The translations under genes were made by a program, and so were the position numbers. The notes under the pieces were generated by a model that saw only the letters and a program-made list of their open reading frames with translations, was not told where the DNA came from and made no database searches. Shown one piece after another: positions 42,428 through 54,317 of a stretch of DNA of 64,000 nt. Positions within the stretch are counted from its first letter, which is position 1; every line of letters begins with the position of its first letter. Origin of the DNA: Acanthosepion lycidas (Eukaryota > Mollusca > Cephalopoda > Sepiida > Sepiidae); NCBI GenBank assembly GCA_963932145.1, contig OZ010613.1, forward strand, positions 45,388,841 through 45,452,840. Direction: 5' to 3'.

Positions 42428-43310
42428 TTGTTTGTATTTGTTTTTATATATGTGTGTGTTTGTTTGTATTTGTTTTTATATATATGTGTGTGTGTGTTTG
42501 TATTTGTTTTTATATATATGTGTGTATCTTTGTGTTTCTGTATGTGTGTATATCTTTGTGTTTCTGTATGTGTGTATATATATATATATTTGGTTTGTTT
42601 ACTTTTTTATGTTGCTGTCTGGGTTGATATATTTATATTTGCTTCTGTATGTGTATATATGCATATGCATGTATGTGTATATATGGATATATATATATAT
42701 ATATAGTATAGGGTATATATGTGTGTATATGTTTGTGTGTAGGTATGCTTTTCTGTGTTTCTGTCTGTAGTGAAGAATGTGTGTTATTTTCCTTCACATA
42801 TTGTTATATATTTGTATTTGCATGTGTTTTAGTATGTATATAGGTGTATATATAAATATTTATATATATTTGTGTGTTTGGGAGTTTTCTTTTTTATATA
42901 TATGGTGTTATTTTTATGTGTATCTTTTTTTCTGTCCATGTTTATATGTTTTAGTGTCCTTTTTCTATAATGTTTGTTTTTCTGTTCTGCCCATGTTGAA
43001 TTTTATTTATTCAACCATTTTCATCTATGTGTCTTTGCCCGTATAAGTTATATTTTATTAAGATGTTAGAATTTGTTCAATAACACTTTCAAACTTGAAT
43101 ATTTCTTGGTGGGTGTATCGGCATGTCTTTGTTAATGTATGTGTGTGTATATGTGTCTTTGTCTGTGTGTATGGTCACTTGTGTGTATCTTTCATTGTGT
43201 ATGTAAGTTGTCATTTTTTTAATTTTTTTTTGTAAGGGTCGCTTTTTTGCATGTTTATATATCTAAATATGTCTGCGTGTTTGTGTATTATAATCTGATT
43301 TTGTATGTAT
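42340..43310. repeat. TA/TG-rich low-complexity block, unit A
   Basis: Begins with (TA)31 at 42355-42416, then TG/TT/TA mixtures such as recurring TGTGTGTTTGTATTTGTTTT. Open frames of Tyr-Ile and Cys-Val repeats here are translation of the low-complexity DNA, not genes. Confidence 0.9.
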
Positions 43311-43959
43311 TGTCTTTTGCAAGATTTCATCCTCCCTTGCACATGTTTTTGCTTCAAATGTATCTAAGTTGTCGTGGAGTTCAGAGCAGCATTGGATCTT
43401 AATGTCTATTCCAATTTAATTTCAATAAAAATAAAATAAATAGAAAAACGTAATTTTTTTTCCTCAGTTTCTTTTTTAAATAGTTTTATAATTTTAAAAT
43501 TAATATAGATTGAATTTAAAAATTTTAAATTTGTAATTTTTAATTTTATAGTATAATTTAATATTTATTAGTTAGAATGAATCCTATTTTAGTCTAACCC
43601 TAACATTAAAGCATTAAATAATTATTATAACTTAAGTTCGTTGTCAAGTTTTTGAATTCACTTATTCTTGTATTTTGATTGGTCATTCCAGCTTATGTAA
43701 CAGCATTTCCCCTAGTGAGTGATGTTTGATTGATTTGAACCTTTTAAAACCCTTTATTCTACATTCAACACCATCACTTGATAAAACACCAGAAGTGTTG
43801 AAACAAAATGGTTATTGTTGTAGTGATTTTATAACATATTTATGTTATAATTTTCGAATAAATAATATTTGTTCTACTCTGTATTAAGCACTCTTAAGAA
43901 TAGTATTTGTTGGTTATGGTTATTGGAATTTATTCCATATACACCAATCCTATACTTGG

Positions 43960-43960
<1 letters not shown>

Positions 43961-44005
<45 letters not shown>

Positions 44006-44893
44006 CCTTTGCAATTCCCACTAGTGGCACATGAACTGTTCTGAATTATTATTTCTTGTGTTTTTTATAAGGTATTTTTTAGAATGTTGGATGAGAATAA
44101 ATAATGAGGTCTGTCATGTCCTTATATACAGTTTTAGTTTGAGCAATTAAATACATTTGATAAATTTAAGAAATATATAGGCAAAGCATAAACGTGTTAA
44201 TTGGAAATGTCTGTAAAATTTGTAATGAAGCAAAAAAAAATCTTTGCCCATAAGGTTCCCAGTAGATCATCCATTTTCAAATGACTAATATGGTTTAAAA
44301 ATCGTTGACATGGAAGATAATATTCGTTTAGGTTACAGGAAAGCAGATGTTGATCTTCCTTTTTGGAAGGAAGAATTGGTATCTTAAGGGATGTTACAGA
44401 TTAAGTTACAGTTCATTGGTAAGGATAGGTAATTCAGCTGATCACAGATGGACATTACAATTCTCATGTGTCCTAAAGAGGAATCAAAGACCTTATTGTT
44501 AGGACAGTACCATGTCCTCTTTGGGAACGTTACCAGCAAAACCTTTTGATTCATCTTTTCATTTACTACTTGCTTATTTTTTATTTTTTTTTTAAATATG
44601 TGTATTACTTTAGTATGAGACAGTAGGTCACATATACATAAATTTATGTATTGCATCTTTGTATGACCTATGATTGTGGTCTAATATTGTATATAAAATA
44701 TATTCATGTATAACTCATTTTTTTTTTCTTGGTTATTCTTTTCCTTGTCATATTATGGTGTTAGTATATCAGAGATAGGCTAATGCTTATAGTGGGCCTG
44801 GAAGAGTGTAGAAAGCTAAAAAGCTATTTCTTTTGTCTTACTAAGAACCTCATTAAAGTTGTCCAATGTTGATCCTGTTATATCACTGCTTTC
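43961..44893 (+). repeat. 0.9-kb dispersed repeat, copy 2 (unit A)
   Basis: Starts after (TA)n at 43961-44004 and follows copy 1 (30656-31570) nearly base for base, including the frame-shifted RKADVDLPFWKEEL remnant. It ends where the tRNA-like SINE begins, about 44894. Confidence 0.75.
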
Positions 44894-44899
44894 ATACAC

Positions 44900-45290
44900 A
44901 AATGTCCTCAAGGACACATGGCACAGTGGATAAAGGCGTTAGTTAGATCCAGTGACAGAACACAAAGAGGGCGAGTTCAATACCCGGCAGTGGAGAACAT
45001 TCAGAGGGAAAATAACTGGAGATAACTGATAACTGACATCCATTAAATATGGCATGTGGAACTAGAACAGTCTACACAAGTGAGCAAAATCAAGGGTTCA
45101 GTTTGACATTCCAACCACCTGAAGAAGGCTGGGAAGTACAATAGCTGAAACACTGTAATAAATATGGTGACAAAGAAGAGGAAAACAGTCCGAATAATGT
45201 AAATAATGTACATAATATGTCATCTCAGAAACATAGACAGATACAAAAAGGAAAATATTGATGAGATAGTGAATATCACAAAGCAATGTC
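44900..45290 (+). repeat. tRNA-derived SINE, unit A
   Basis: Pol III promoter pieces TGGCACAGTGG (A box, 44919-44929) and GAGTTCAATAC (B box, 44973-44983) sit about 54 bp apart in a tRNA-like head. The downstream part (about 45058-45250) matches the repeat at 19860-20050. The head differs from a real tRNA in its arms, so this is a SINE, not a tRNA gene. Confidence 0.72.
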
Positions 45291-48200
45291 CAGGGCCCCC
45301 AATCAAGCTTGGCCCACTCCAGTCAGGAAGTTTGTGGGTAGTATACATTGACCCAATATAATGAAGAGATCTGTTCAGAAGCTACAAATATCAGAGAGCT
45401 GTGGACAGCTGTCAACATGATATAGGTCAGTATCTCTCAAGACAACTTGTGAAATTAATACCACAATGCTGGATTGAGGATGTCCAGCATAGTACCAGCC
45501 ATCTATACCATGACCTTTTGCATATCATTGTTTTCCATTGTATTTTTCTTTGTTCTAATTAAAAGTGTCTTGGCTTTGAATTTCAAATTCTATAAAACTT
45601 TTATTACTTGTTCTGTTCTTTAGAATAACTTCTGTTTTGTGTGTATACCATGGTTCTGCATGATCAAATCCCATTTATTTGCATAGTTCTTACTGGATTA
45701 CCATTCCTACTAATTTATTTATATACAGAAATTAAGTTTTTCTCTTTCACATTTACAAATCTACCATTCATCTGTGCATTGAATACTGTTGCCATATCTG
45801 GTCTGGTGCTCCTGCCGTACATTTCTTAACAAAATCCAAGGAATGATCTCTAATGTAATTGATACTGACCATGCATCTTGACTTAAGTGATTTTCTTACC
45901 AATGTGACATGGCTACCCTCTGTCTTTTCTACAAACATTTTCATGGCATCTGCTCTGACAAGATTTTTTCCTTGGTGCCCAAAATACATGAATTTAAGTG
46001 TACTACTAGACTGGCAACTAGATCCCACCCTTTTACTGTGGAAATAGATAAAAAATAAAAATGCAACCACCAATTCTACTTCAACAGTTTATTTTCTTGC
46101 ACTTCCCACCAGTGGAACTCTCTTCCATTTCATTACTTCCCTGGTGACAACAATCTTCAAAAATTTAAATGCAAACATCAATCACCATCTTCTTTCTTCT
46201 TGAACCCTGTTCAGTGTTCAATTTTTGTCCTTTTCCAAATTCACCCTATTCTCAGTCTTCACTTTCACTCCTTATAATTCCCTGTGTACTAGTGGCATTT
46301 CTACCTTGCTTGGGGTGAATTTTGTAACTGAAATTATTAAAAAAAATTGAATTATTTTCTTTCAAATGTGTTTGTGGTTATAGTGTGTTCACGTCAAGAG
46401 GTCACCATTGTGGATAGGTGGTAGGATTTTCTTGGTGTTGTTTATTGAAGTTTGGAAAGAAAATGAATTGACTCAACGGTATAAAATAAATATTTTTATT
46501 TATTTTCTTTAGAGTGAGTTCTTTGGTATTAGGTGTAACAAAAGGTTCATAAAACTGATATTGGTAGTAGTTTCGGAGAAAGTTTTCCAGAGGTGGTATT
46601 TTTAGACCATGATAGACATAGTAGTAATATTAGAAATAGGTCAGTATCAATCTACTCTGTTTTTCTCAGCCCTAAGCAGGGTAGAAATATTAGCTGATGA
46701 CCTCTTAACTACTTCTTCACTCATCACGCAGCGGTAGCATTCTTTTGTTCTGTCCTCTCCTACCATCCTCCTAGCTCAGAGGTGTCAGCTTTGTAACTGG
46801 AAAATTTGGTAATGGAAAATATGGTTACTTTGACATGGTAAAAACCTTAGAAACTATGAAATAAAAGTCAATTGAAAATTGATTTTAGGGTTGTTCTGGA
46901 GTGTGGATTTGGGTGCGAGCCCTCTCTCCCACATATTTTTAAATAACTTAAAATTGTAGGGTACAGATAAAATCTCACAACAACAATTTTAGAATATTAA
47001 AAATATATATATATTGAAGACATTTCAATAACTTCAGTAAGGAAATATTTAATGTATTGAAATGATACGCGTCTGATGGCAAAGTAGACAATGGTCTTTC
47101 ATTTCCGCCTTTTTATGGGGTTGGAGGTGGGAGAATTTTGAAGAAAAGAAGATAAAAGTATCTGAAGAAATTGACTGTTAAGAAAAGATTTTAGAACAAG
47201 TTTTTCATTGTAAAAGAAAAAGAAAAGGTTGAAAAAGGAAAAGAAAAGATGTTTAAGTTTTCAGTTTAAGGAATGATACATTCTATAGACTGACAAAATT
47301 ATTAATGTAAGTAAATCCCTTTGTTTATTATTATATTTTGTTACTATTTAGCATATGGAACAACATGCATGGAACTTTTGTTTTAATTTTATCTGTGAAC
47401 ACTATATTTTGTTTTTTTATCTGCTAAATATAAGACAGACTGCTTCTTTGAGTGGTTTTGATTTTACTTTCCTATGAAGAAGCCGAGAACAAAATTGGCA
47501 GTATAGTCCTGTGTCTTAATATATTTTTATTTATAATTTAAATATATTAATTTAAGATCGTACACGGGTAAAACTTGAATTTAATTTAAATTTGTGTTTA
47601 AAAAATAAATTTCATCATTATAGGTAGTTACTACCTATAGTGTTGTGGCGGACTTCGCCACATTAATTTAACTTAGATTAGGAAACCAAACTCAGGTGAA
47701 AAAAGGATAAGCCAAGACGTCATTACACATAAAATATGTATTTAACAAGATGTAAAAACAAGGATGTGATAGAAAAGCATGCATTGAGTAAAACAAGAGT
47801 TGTCTCTCTTTAACTATTTGTATTCCAAAGTTCACTGAAAGAAAATTTGTGATAGTTACTGGTAATAAATGTTTTCAACAGTTTTGCGGTATAAGGAAAA
47901 GATTATGTGAGTGTAAGGAATATTCAGCATGTGAGTGGTGGTGTGAGTGAGAAGATTGGTGCATGGTTCAACTGTCATGGATTCGTTTGGCAGCTGAAAT
48001 CTTACTAATTATCTAAGAATATTTTTTGCTTATATAGGTGATCATCGGCACCGAATCGCTGGGTGAGAAAAATTGTTCTTCACGTGCAGACAAACTGATT
48101 GATTGGCATTGACCAAATCAGCGAGTTTTGGGGAGACTTAAGAAAGCTTCTGGGATCCATTTCTCCCAAAAGTGCACAAAATCGACTACATGAAAATAGA

Positions 48201-48420
48201 GCAATTACAAAATTGCCGCATTGCTGCGATTTGTAAATTGTCTATTACAAAGTAGTGATGATTTATTATCCAATGAATGCTTGTCGGTGTACAATTTGTA
48301 TTTTATTTGTGTAATTATGTATGTATGTATGTGTGTGTGATGTAGATTGTCACAGTGAGGTCATTCATGGTGGAGACAGGTTATTCCATTACATCAATAG
48401 TATTTTATAATCATCAAATG
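45291..48420. other. Unit A spacer without recognised genes
   Basis: Holds a 101-codon minus-strand frame (45768-46073) repeated unchanged in unit B, but without a recognised domain, and a pair of small hairpins at 47620-47662. A fragment at 48040-48240 is less AT-rich; none of its frames is long. Confidence 0.55.
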
Positions 48421-48429
48421 AAATTTTCA

Positions 48430-48690
48430 TGTCATGGGGTGCGTTTTAGCAACCCCCCAACCCCCGGGAGTATGCAGTATTATGGCATATAGAGGATTGA
48501 TCGGCAAGGGATGAGTTTTTGTGCTGAATGTGTCAGTTGTAATGAATGAATGGGTCATGAATTGGATTAGCTAGGTATAGGATAGTAAGTGACGACCGCC
48601 CTCAACTCCATTCCCGCTTTTAGGCCTTGTGCCAGAATTGTGTATTTTTTATGCAATAAATCTTGACTTCAGGCTATTTGGTGCACAAAA
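48430..48690 (+). repeat. Dispersed repeat end with GGCCTTGTGCCA and AATAAA-like tail
   Basis: TTCCCGCTTTTAGGCCTTGTGCCA followed by GTGTATTTTTTATGCAATAAA resembles, in opposite orientation, the block around 62440-62530 in unit C (GTGGCACAAGGCCGAAA). This layout is common at the 3' ends of cephalopod retroelements as I recall it; the element class is not settled. Confidence 0.45.
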
Positions 48691-49486
48691 CTATGTCACT
48701 TCATCTTAAGTTTCAACATTACTAGTGAACATACCACAAACTTCAAGAAAGTTCGGCTCAATCATTAATTCATTCACACAGCAGTTCAAACTTATTCCTG
48801 CAAGTGCAAGTGAATTAACATTTACATTTTCCAAACTTTCAAGAACATTCTACTTCAACTGCAATCAAAACAAGATAACTTCACTCAAACTAAATTTGCA
48901 CACATAATGTAAAAATTTATATTGTTTAATAAATGAACAGTTTAATTTTCAAAGAGAAAAGTTTCTACATTTCACTTTTTGAAACTTAATCATAAATTCT
49001 ACAAAACTTAATTTCTTAGTTAAACTCACAAATATCAATTAAACACATAATTTGAGTTTAACGTTAATTAAACAAACAAACTACAAGATTTCAACCCAAA
49101 ATCTACGCCATTGTAAAAAAACCTTTTTTAGTTTTTACTTACAATATAATGAAAATTGTTTCTAACCCAAAATATTGCTTTTGTCTTTTCTCAATTTTGT
49201 TTTATGCTTTCCTGTTCATTTTGTTGAAAAATAATATGAATATAAGGAGGATATATTATTTTTCTACACGCAGCCAAATTAAACACATCATATAATAATA
49301 ATATCCCCAACAAGCTAGCCAAAGACTGCTGACAATCTGACTTCATAACAATTATTATCCAAATCACGTTTATCTCCCTTATATTTATCATGAAACCTTA
49401 ACTTTTTTAACAAAAAAAAAAGAACGTTTTTCCTGCTTCAGCTTATATCTTTTGTGTCACTTTCATGTGTAGCCAGTTATCCCAAC

Positions 49487-50869
49487 ATGTCGGTTAAATT
49501 ATCATTACTATTTTTTAGAGTTTCACATCGCAGACTATGGTTGGATCGTTTTTCTTGGGGTTTGCAAAAGCAAGATTTTTCTTCAACTTCAAGCCAGAAA
49601 AAATTGTGCAGACCTGGACCTGTAAGGTTGACAGTTAGCCAAGAAAAAACTTTGATTGATGAGAATTTATCAGTGTATGTGTCTGGTTTGGACCCATTTC
49701 AGGAGATAACAGTAATGGCTACTACTGCATCCGAATCTAACAAAAAATATACTTTCGGTTCATATGGTCACTTCAAAGCTTCGGCCGACGGTCTTGTTGA
49801 CTTAAGCCGTGATCCTTCTTTAAATGGAACCTATACAGGCGTGGAACCAATGGGTTTATTTTGGAGCATGATACAAAATCCTAATCAACGACAATATGTG
49901 AGGTTGATCAAATACGATTCTACGACAGCCGTTGTTTATAATCTGTCTGTTTTTTCTCAACACGTGTCCAGTGAGTATTTATGGCGGCCCGATCTGAAAC
50001 GACTCGCTCATACTGAAATTCAAAGATGGTACAAGAAACCCAACATCAAAAAGATATCTGTGGATAAAAAGGGTATTTATGGATCTTTATTTATACCCGA
50101 AGAAAGTGAAACTGAAAAACCTCTCCCAGCAGTCATTGATATGTATGGGACTAATGGAGGGCTGATAGAGTCTCGCGCGGCGCTTCTAGCCAGCCGGGGG
50201 TTTATAACATTCAGTCTTCCCTATTTCTTATATAAAGACCTTCCGAATACGTACATGGATATTGATTTTGAATATTTTCAAAAGGCTATTGATTGGTTTG
50301 TCAACCATCCTTCTGTTTTGGCCCAAAACGGGATCGGCATTTTAGGTAGTTCATTTGGGGGAACACTATCTTTCTATCTAGCTGCACATTGCCCAGAAGT
50401 AAAAGCTGCTATAAGTATCAATGGACCTCCAGCATTCTTTCTAAGTGGCATCAGGCATAACGGAAGGAAGATTCCATCGCTGGGTATTGAATGCAGTACT
50501 TTTAAAGAAAATGACCAGGGAATCTTTACGAATGCATGGAAAATAGATGAGACGAAAACTTTTACTATACCTGCGTCTTCTTTGGCGAAGTTTTTGTTTA
50601 TAGTGGGAAATGATGACAAACTATTGGAGTCTGATAATTATAAAAAATGGTTACCGCGTAACCCAGTATCGAAACAATCTGATATAGAATTAGTTGTTTA
50701 CCCAGATACAGGTCACCTCATTGAGCCACCTTACACTCCTTTATTTCATACATGCTATTCTTCAAACTTTGGATGTACTTTGCGCTATGGGGGTACTTCA
50801 ACACCTCACGCCAAGGCGCAAGAAAATGCCTGGTTAAAAATACAGGAGTTCTTCAAAAAGCATTTATAA
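49487..50869 (+). CDS. Acyl-CoA thioesterase / BAAT-family hydrolase, tandem copy B
   Basis: A 460-residue intact copy; a longer frame to 49454 would start with GTG, so the ATG at 49487 aligned with copy A is chosen. The apparent catalytic set is unchanged (Ser289, Asp376/377, His410). It differs from copy A at few residues: Thr55 for Ser, VR for AC at 138-139, YM for HL at 256-257, Gln for Glu265, Val for Leu394 and Asp for Asn407. These changes avoid the triad; Asp407 is three residues before the His. Its 5' flank is nearly identical to that of copy C rather than copy A, so the promoters of B and C are of one type. Confidence 0.95.
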   Translation: MSVKLSLLFFRVSHRRLWLDRFSWGLQKQDFSSTSSQKKLCRPGPVRLTVSQEKTLIDENLSVYVSGLDPFQEITVMATTASESNKKYTFGSYGHFKASADGLVDLSRDPSLNGTYTGVEPMGLFWSMIQNPNQRQYVRLIKYDSTTAVVYNLSVFSQHVSSEYLWRPDLKRLAHTEIQRWYKKPNIKKISVDKKGIYGSLFIPEESETEKPLPAVIDMYGTNGGLIESRAALLASRGFITFSLPYFLYKDLPNTYMDIDFEYFQKAIDWFVNHPSVLAQNGIGILGSSFGGTLSFYLAAHCPEVKAAISINGPPAFFLSGIRHNGRKIPSLGIECSTFKENDQGIFTNAWKIDETKTFTIPASSLAKFLFIVGNDDKLLESDNYKKWLPRNPVSKQSDIELVVYPDTGHLIEPPYTPLFHTCYSSNFGCTLRYGGTSTPHAKAQENAWLKIQEFFKKHL

Positions 50870-50890
50870 TATATTTCGTAAATTTTCATT

Positions 50891-51409
50891 TTAACACCCG
50901 AGCGTCATTCACTGCTGAACTATTTTCTTTCAGAAATGAGTACGCGCTTCCGTAAAGCGATGTTTTTTGGTACTTAATTTAAGAAGAAAATTAACTTTCA
51001 AATATATGTAAACAAACATCGACAAATAAGAATAACAAAAGAAAAAAAAAACACCTAACCCGAATTTGAAAGTTAACTTTCTTCTTAAAAAAAAGTAAAA
51101 GAATAACCAAAAAAAAAAACACCTAACCCTAATTTGAAAGTTAACTACAAGGAATTATCAAGGAAGTAAATAGGCCCAAATTGTATACGTCCACCAACAA
51201 AATTCAGCACTGAATTACTTATCAATAAGCCGGTAATAGCTGGCGAAACACCAGGAAAAAGTACGATTTTTTTCGGGTCGTTAACATCCAAAAAGGTAGG
51301 TTTCTAAAATATGTAATTGTTGATTTGAGTTCAGCATACATTTTCACGGATCTAAGACTATTTTGGAAAAATTTGAAGGGATATTAGCCTATTAGCGCTC
51401 GGGTGTTAA
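50891..51409. mobile_element. TTAA-flanked MITE (piggyBac-like), unit B
   Basis: Same element at the same place as in unit A, with TTAACACCCGAGCG and CGCTCGGGTGTTAA ends and only a few small differences. It therefore inserted before the A/B duplication. Confidence 0.75.
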
Positions 51410-52650
51410 AATTTAAAGTTACCATATATTTAAATATTTAAACTCTAAAAAGAAAGGACATAAAATTAAATTAATATATTATTATTATTCTTTTACCTGA
51501 ACTGAGAACTCTTACAACGTCGGCCATTATTTCCTGGTTAGTGACAATTGCTTTTGTACTCATTTTCGATGCACAACAAAGTGTAAAAAAACACTTACTC
51601 AAACAAATTTCTTTTTTAAATTTTCACAATTCGAAGCTTGATCATGAAAATTTCATCTACTGAGGGAAATATTTAGTTCGTTAGTGCAGAAAAATATTTA
51701 AAAATAAGTAGGTGATTGGAGGAATGCAGGTAAAATCATTAGGTAGTAATAAAAACAACCTTGGTAATAAAAGGCATAAGATATTCAGTACAAAAAATAC
51801 AAGTCTCATTAATGATTTTTTTGTTTCTCTTACAAGAATTTCCACTCAGTATTTATTTTTAACCACTAGAGTGAATTATTGTTTTGTGACATACATTGAA
51901 CAATCTGTCTAACGTCATGAGAAATATAAAACCTGAAATTGTTTTAAATTTACATTTACAAAAAAAAAAAAAAAAAAGAGTTACAAATATAATTTTTATT
52001 AAAAACTTTAAAATGATTTATTTTAGCATCAGGAATATATCATTCAGACATCACTACCCATTGCATTACCATGTGTTTGCATCTCTACCAATGACAGATA
52101 TTCTTTGAAAACTTCACATAAAAATATGTCAGGTTCCATATGACGTAAGGATGAATAAATACTCCGATTCTAATTATTAGAGAAACTTAAATCGTCATTG
52201 GAAATGTAATCAATCCTGTAAGCAATTTATTTCAATTAGACAATATGTAATTTTAAAAAAATAATCTCTTAAAAACTGTTTTCAATATGCCATTAATAAC
52301 CTTATAAAGCTAGCAAAAGAAATTTTTCATTAAATAGAAAAAAAGGACATATTTTTTTTAAATTTTATTTCTTACTTTCTATAAAATTGTAAATATAATT
52401 TTCATAGTGAGATATGACCATTTCCTATAGTATATTATATAGGATGTAAGTTTGCTTATCAAAATTACTTCCCTTCTATGATTTTATTTTAATGACTGAA
52501 AAGTTTTACTGGAAAGCCTTGTACTAAAATGCAATGAAAAATATTTTTAAAAATTACTTATAATTATTTTTGAAAAAATTGTAACAAATGACTTTTTTAT
52601 GCATTTGTAAAAAAAAAAGATTCATTAAAGTTTTTTCTGTTAAATGTGTT
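51410..52650. other. Downstream flank of gene B
   Basis: Counterpart of 41063-42300, nearly identical. No separate gene is supported. Confidence 0.6.
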
Positions 52651-52686
52651 AACTTATGTTTCAGAAGACTATTAAATCAATTTCAA

Positions 52687-52698
52687 TTGTATGTGTGT

Positions 52699-52744
<46 letters not shown>

Positions 52745-53660
52745 TTGTTTGTATTTGTTTTTATATATGTGTGTGTTTGTTTGTATTTGTTTTTATATAT
52801 ATGTGTGTGTGTTTGTATTTGTTTTTATATATATGTGTGTGTGTGTTTGTATTTGTTTTTATATATATGTGTGTATCTTTGTGTTTCTGTATGTGTGTAT
52901 ATCTTTGTGTTTCTGTATGTGTGTATATATATATATATTTGGTTTGTTTACTTTTTTATGTTGCTGTCTGGGTTGATATATTTATATTTGCTTCTGTATG
53001 TGTATATATGCATATGCATGTATGTGTATATATGGATATATATATATATATATATATGTATAGGGTATATATGTGTGTATATGTTTGTGTGTAGGTATGC
53101 TTTTCTGTGTTTCTGTCTGTAGTGAAGAATGTGTGTTATTTTCCTTCACATATTGTTATATATTTGTATTTGCATGTGTTTTAGTATGTATATAGGTGTA
53201 TATATAAATATTTATATATATTTGTGTGTTTGGGAGTTTTCTTTTTTATATATATATGGTGTTATTTTTATGTGTATCTTTTTTTCTGTCCATGTTTATA
53301 TGTTTTAGTGTCCTTTTTCTATAATGTTTGTTTTTCTGTTCTGCCCATGTTGAATTTTATTTATTCAACCATTTTTATCTATGTGTCTTTGCCCGTATAA
53401 GTTATATTTTATTAAGATGTTAGAATTTGTTCAATAACACTTTCAAACTTGAATATTTCTTGGTGGGTGTATCGGCATGTCTTTGTTAATGTATGTGTGT
53501 GTATATGTGTCTTTGTCTGTGTGTATGGTCACTTGTGTGTATCTTTCATTGTGTATGTAAGTTGTCATTTTTTTAATTTTTTTTTGTAAGGGTCGCTTTT
53601 TTGCATGTTTATATATCTAAATATGTCTGCGTGTTTGTGTATTATAATCTGATTTTGTAT
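52687..53660. repeat. TA/TG-rich low-complexity block, unit B
   Basis: Counterpart of 42340-43310. The TA run at 52702-52731 has 15 units instead of 31, and the TGTGTGTTTGTATTTGTTTT-type units differ by one repeat. Confidence 0.9.
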
Positions 53661-54317
53661 GTATTGTCTTTTGCAAGATTTCATCCTCCCTTGCACATGT
53701 TTTTGCTTCAAATGTATCTAAGTTGTCGTGGAGTTCAGAGCAGCATTGGATCTTAATGTCTATTCCAATTTAATTTCAATAAAAATAAAATAAATAGAAA
53801 ACGTAATTTTTTTTCCTCAGTTTCTTTTTTAAATAGTTTTATAATTTTAAAATTAATATAGATTGAATTTAAAAATTTTAAATTTGTAATTTTTAATTTT
53901 ATAGTATAATTTAATATTTATTAGTTAGAATGAATCCTATTTTAGTCTAACCCTAACATTAAAGCATTAAATAATTATTATAACTTAAGTTCGTTGTCAA
54001 GTTTTTGAATTCACTTATTCTTGTATTTTGATTGGTCATTCCAGCTTATGTAACAGCATTTCCCCTAGTGAGTGATGTTTGATTGATTTGAACCTTTTAA
54101 AACCCTTTATTCTACATTCAACACCATCACTTGATAAAACACCAGAAGTGTTGAAACAAAATGGTTATTGTTGTAGTGATTTTATAACATATTTATGTTA
54201 TAATTTTCGAATAAATAATATTTGTTCTACTCTGTATTAAGCACTCTTAAGAATAGTATTTGTTGGTTATGGTTATTGGAATTTATTCCATATACACCAA
54301 TCCTATACTTGGGTGTA

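Larger units (their letters stand above)
38196..49140 (+). repeat. Tandem unit A of a ~10.36-kb segmental duplication
   Basis: Similarity to unit B begins near 38196 (AATGGAAATTGTTT, compare 49150) and continues, with one inserted TIR element (38302-38893), through the thioesterase gene, low-complexity blocks, the 0.9-kb repeat and a SINE to about 49140. Without the insert it is about 10.35 kb. Gene-downstream sequence is nearly identical to unit B over kilobases, but the 250 bp before the gene are clearly diverged. Confidence 0.92.

Noticed and set aside
42241-43046. Overlapping 89-153-residue frames rich in Tyr-Ile and Cys-Val, also at 52588-53122
   Set aside because: They arise from the TA/TG low-complexity block in all three frames and change with its length between units.
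44911-44991. tRNA gene in unit A (and 55274-55354)
   Set aside because: A and B boxes are present, but the acceptor and anticodon arms do not pair, and the sequence continues into a repeat tail: a SINE head.
45768-46073. 101-residue minus-strand frame conserved in units A and B
   Set aside because: Conservation is explained by the recent duplication, since the surrounding DNA is equally conserved. No domain was recognised.
49454-49486. 11-residue N-terminal extension of thioesterase copies B and C (also 59817-59849)
   Set aside because: The extension would begin with GTG. The next ATG aligns with the start of copy A and is the natural eukaryotic start.
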